From contig NW_026622841.1 of assembly GCF_023065955.2 (NCBI RefSeq), positions 15,014,501 to 15,078,500 on the forward strand: 64,000 nt of DNA, in the 5' to 3' direction. A program made the position numbers and the translations under genes. Of this stretch, positions 63,650 through 64,000 are shown piece after piece (within the stretch, counting starts at the first letter, position 1; every line of letters starts with the position of its first letter). The notes under the pieces are model-generated. The model saw nothing but the letters and a program-made list of their open reading frames with translations. It had not been told where the DNA came from and ran no database searches. Source of the stretch: Ursus arctos. Lineage: Eukaryota; Chordata; Mammalia; Carnivora; Ursidae.

Positions 63650-64000
63650 AAATTTTGAATTAATGATGGCAAATCACCAGTAATTTTTTTCTTATGAGGA
63701 CCAATTTTTTCTTCTAGTCAACACAGCTTTTCCTTTTTTTAGTTGCCTGAGTTCTGTATGCTAAACACTTGATCATTTTGGATTCCAGAAGGATAAAGAG
63801 CATGATGGCATAGATGGGGGTTTTCTATATTCTTGGCTAATGGATAAAAACCTTCTACTGAAAAATGTTTGTTGGCTTCTCAGAAAGTTTATAAAAACTA
63901 AATTTTAGAAAATATAAATATGTCTTGTAATTTTCAAATGGCAATCAGAGGAGGTTTTTTCCACTTGGACCGATACTTTATTTTCCTTCACTCGTTGCTC

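Overview
The window is nuclear DNA of a mammal of the order Carnivora, most likely an arctoid and perhaps a bear or panda. The evidence is about 22 tRNA-Lys-derived Can-SINEs, including the subtype with the body 'ggcgtgatcccggcgtt' and tail 'ctcgctggctgtctctatctc'. I associate that subtype from memory with ursids. The rest is AT-rich DNA with L1 3' ends, MIR fragments and microsatellites typical of mammalian introns and intergenic DNA. There is no bacterial, CRISPR or operon structure.

The one gene I can support lies on the minus strand in the left 28 kb. Thirteen exons (positions 663 to 25759), plus a less certain start exon at 27776-27812, join in phase without a stop or frameshift into the first ~486 residues of a glutamate decarboxylase. 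All the catalytic landmarks that fall inside the window are present. The protein is clearly neither GAD1 (GAD67) nor GAD2 (GAD65), which are nearly invariant among mammals, nor CSAD or GADL1. It fits the third vertebrate paralogue, GAD3. The last two or so exons (~57 residues, including the substrate-binding arginine) lie beyond the left edge.

Layout: 1-28 kb, GAD3 with introns carrying SINEs, L1 fragments and microsatellites, including a (GT)19 run 11 nt into the intron after the leftmost exon and a 348-bp GGAA tract. 29.1-29.5 kb, a perfect four-copy 69-bp minisatellite next to a TATA-less promoter-like cluster (GC box, ETS site, GC-rich dyad) facing the gene. 33.4-34.6 kb, two phase-compatible exon-like ORFs on the same strand with unknown identity. 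35-64 kb, no convincing gene: L1 elements (some nested or inverted), Can-SINEs, MIRs, LTR-like remnants, simple repeats, a decayed ORF near 43 kb and an isolated exon-like ORF at 49.6 kb.

The gene should make GABA from glutamate with pyridoxal phosphate. Its catalytic loop is of the GAD67 type, and the N-terminus modelled here is short and lacks the palmitoylated cysteine segment of GAD65, so a soluble cytosolic enzyme is the simplest inference.
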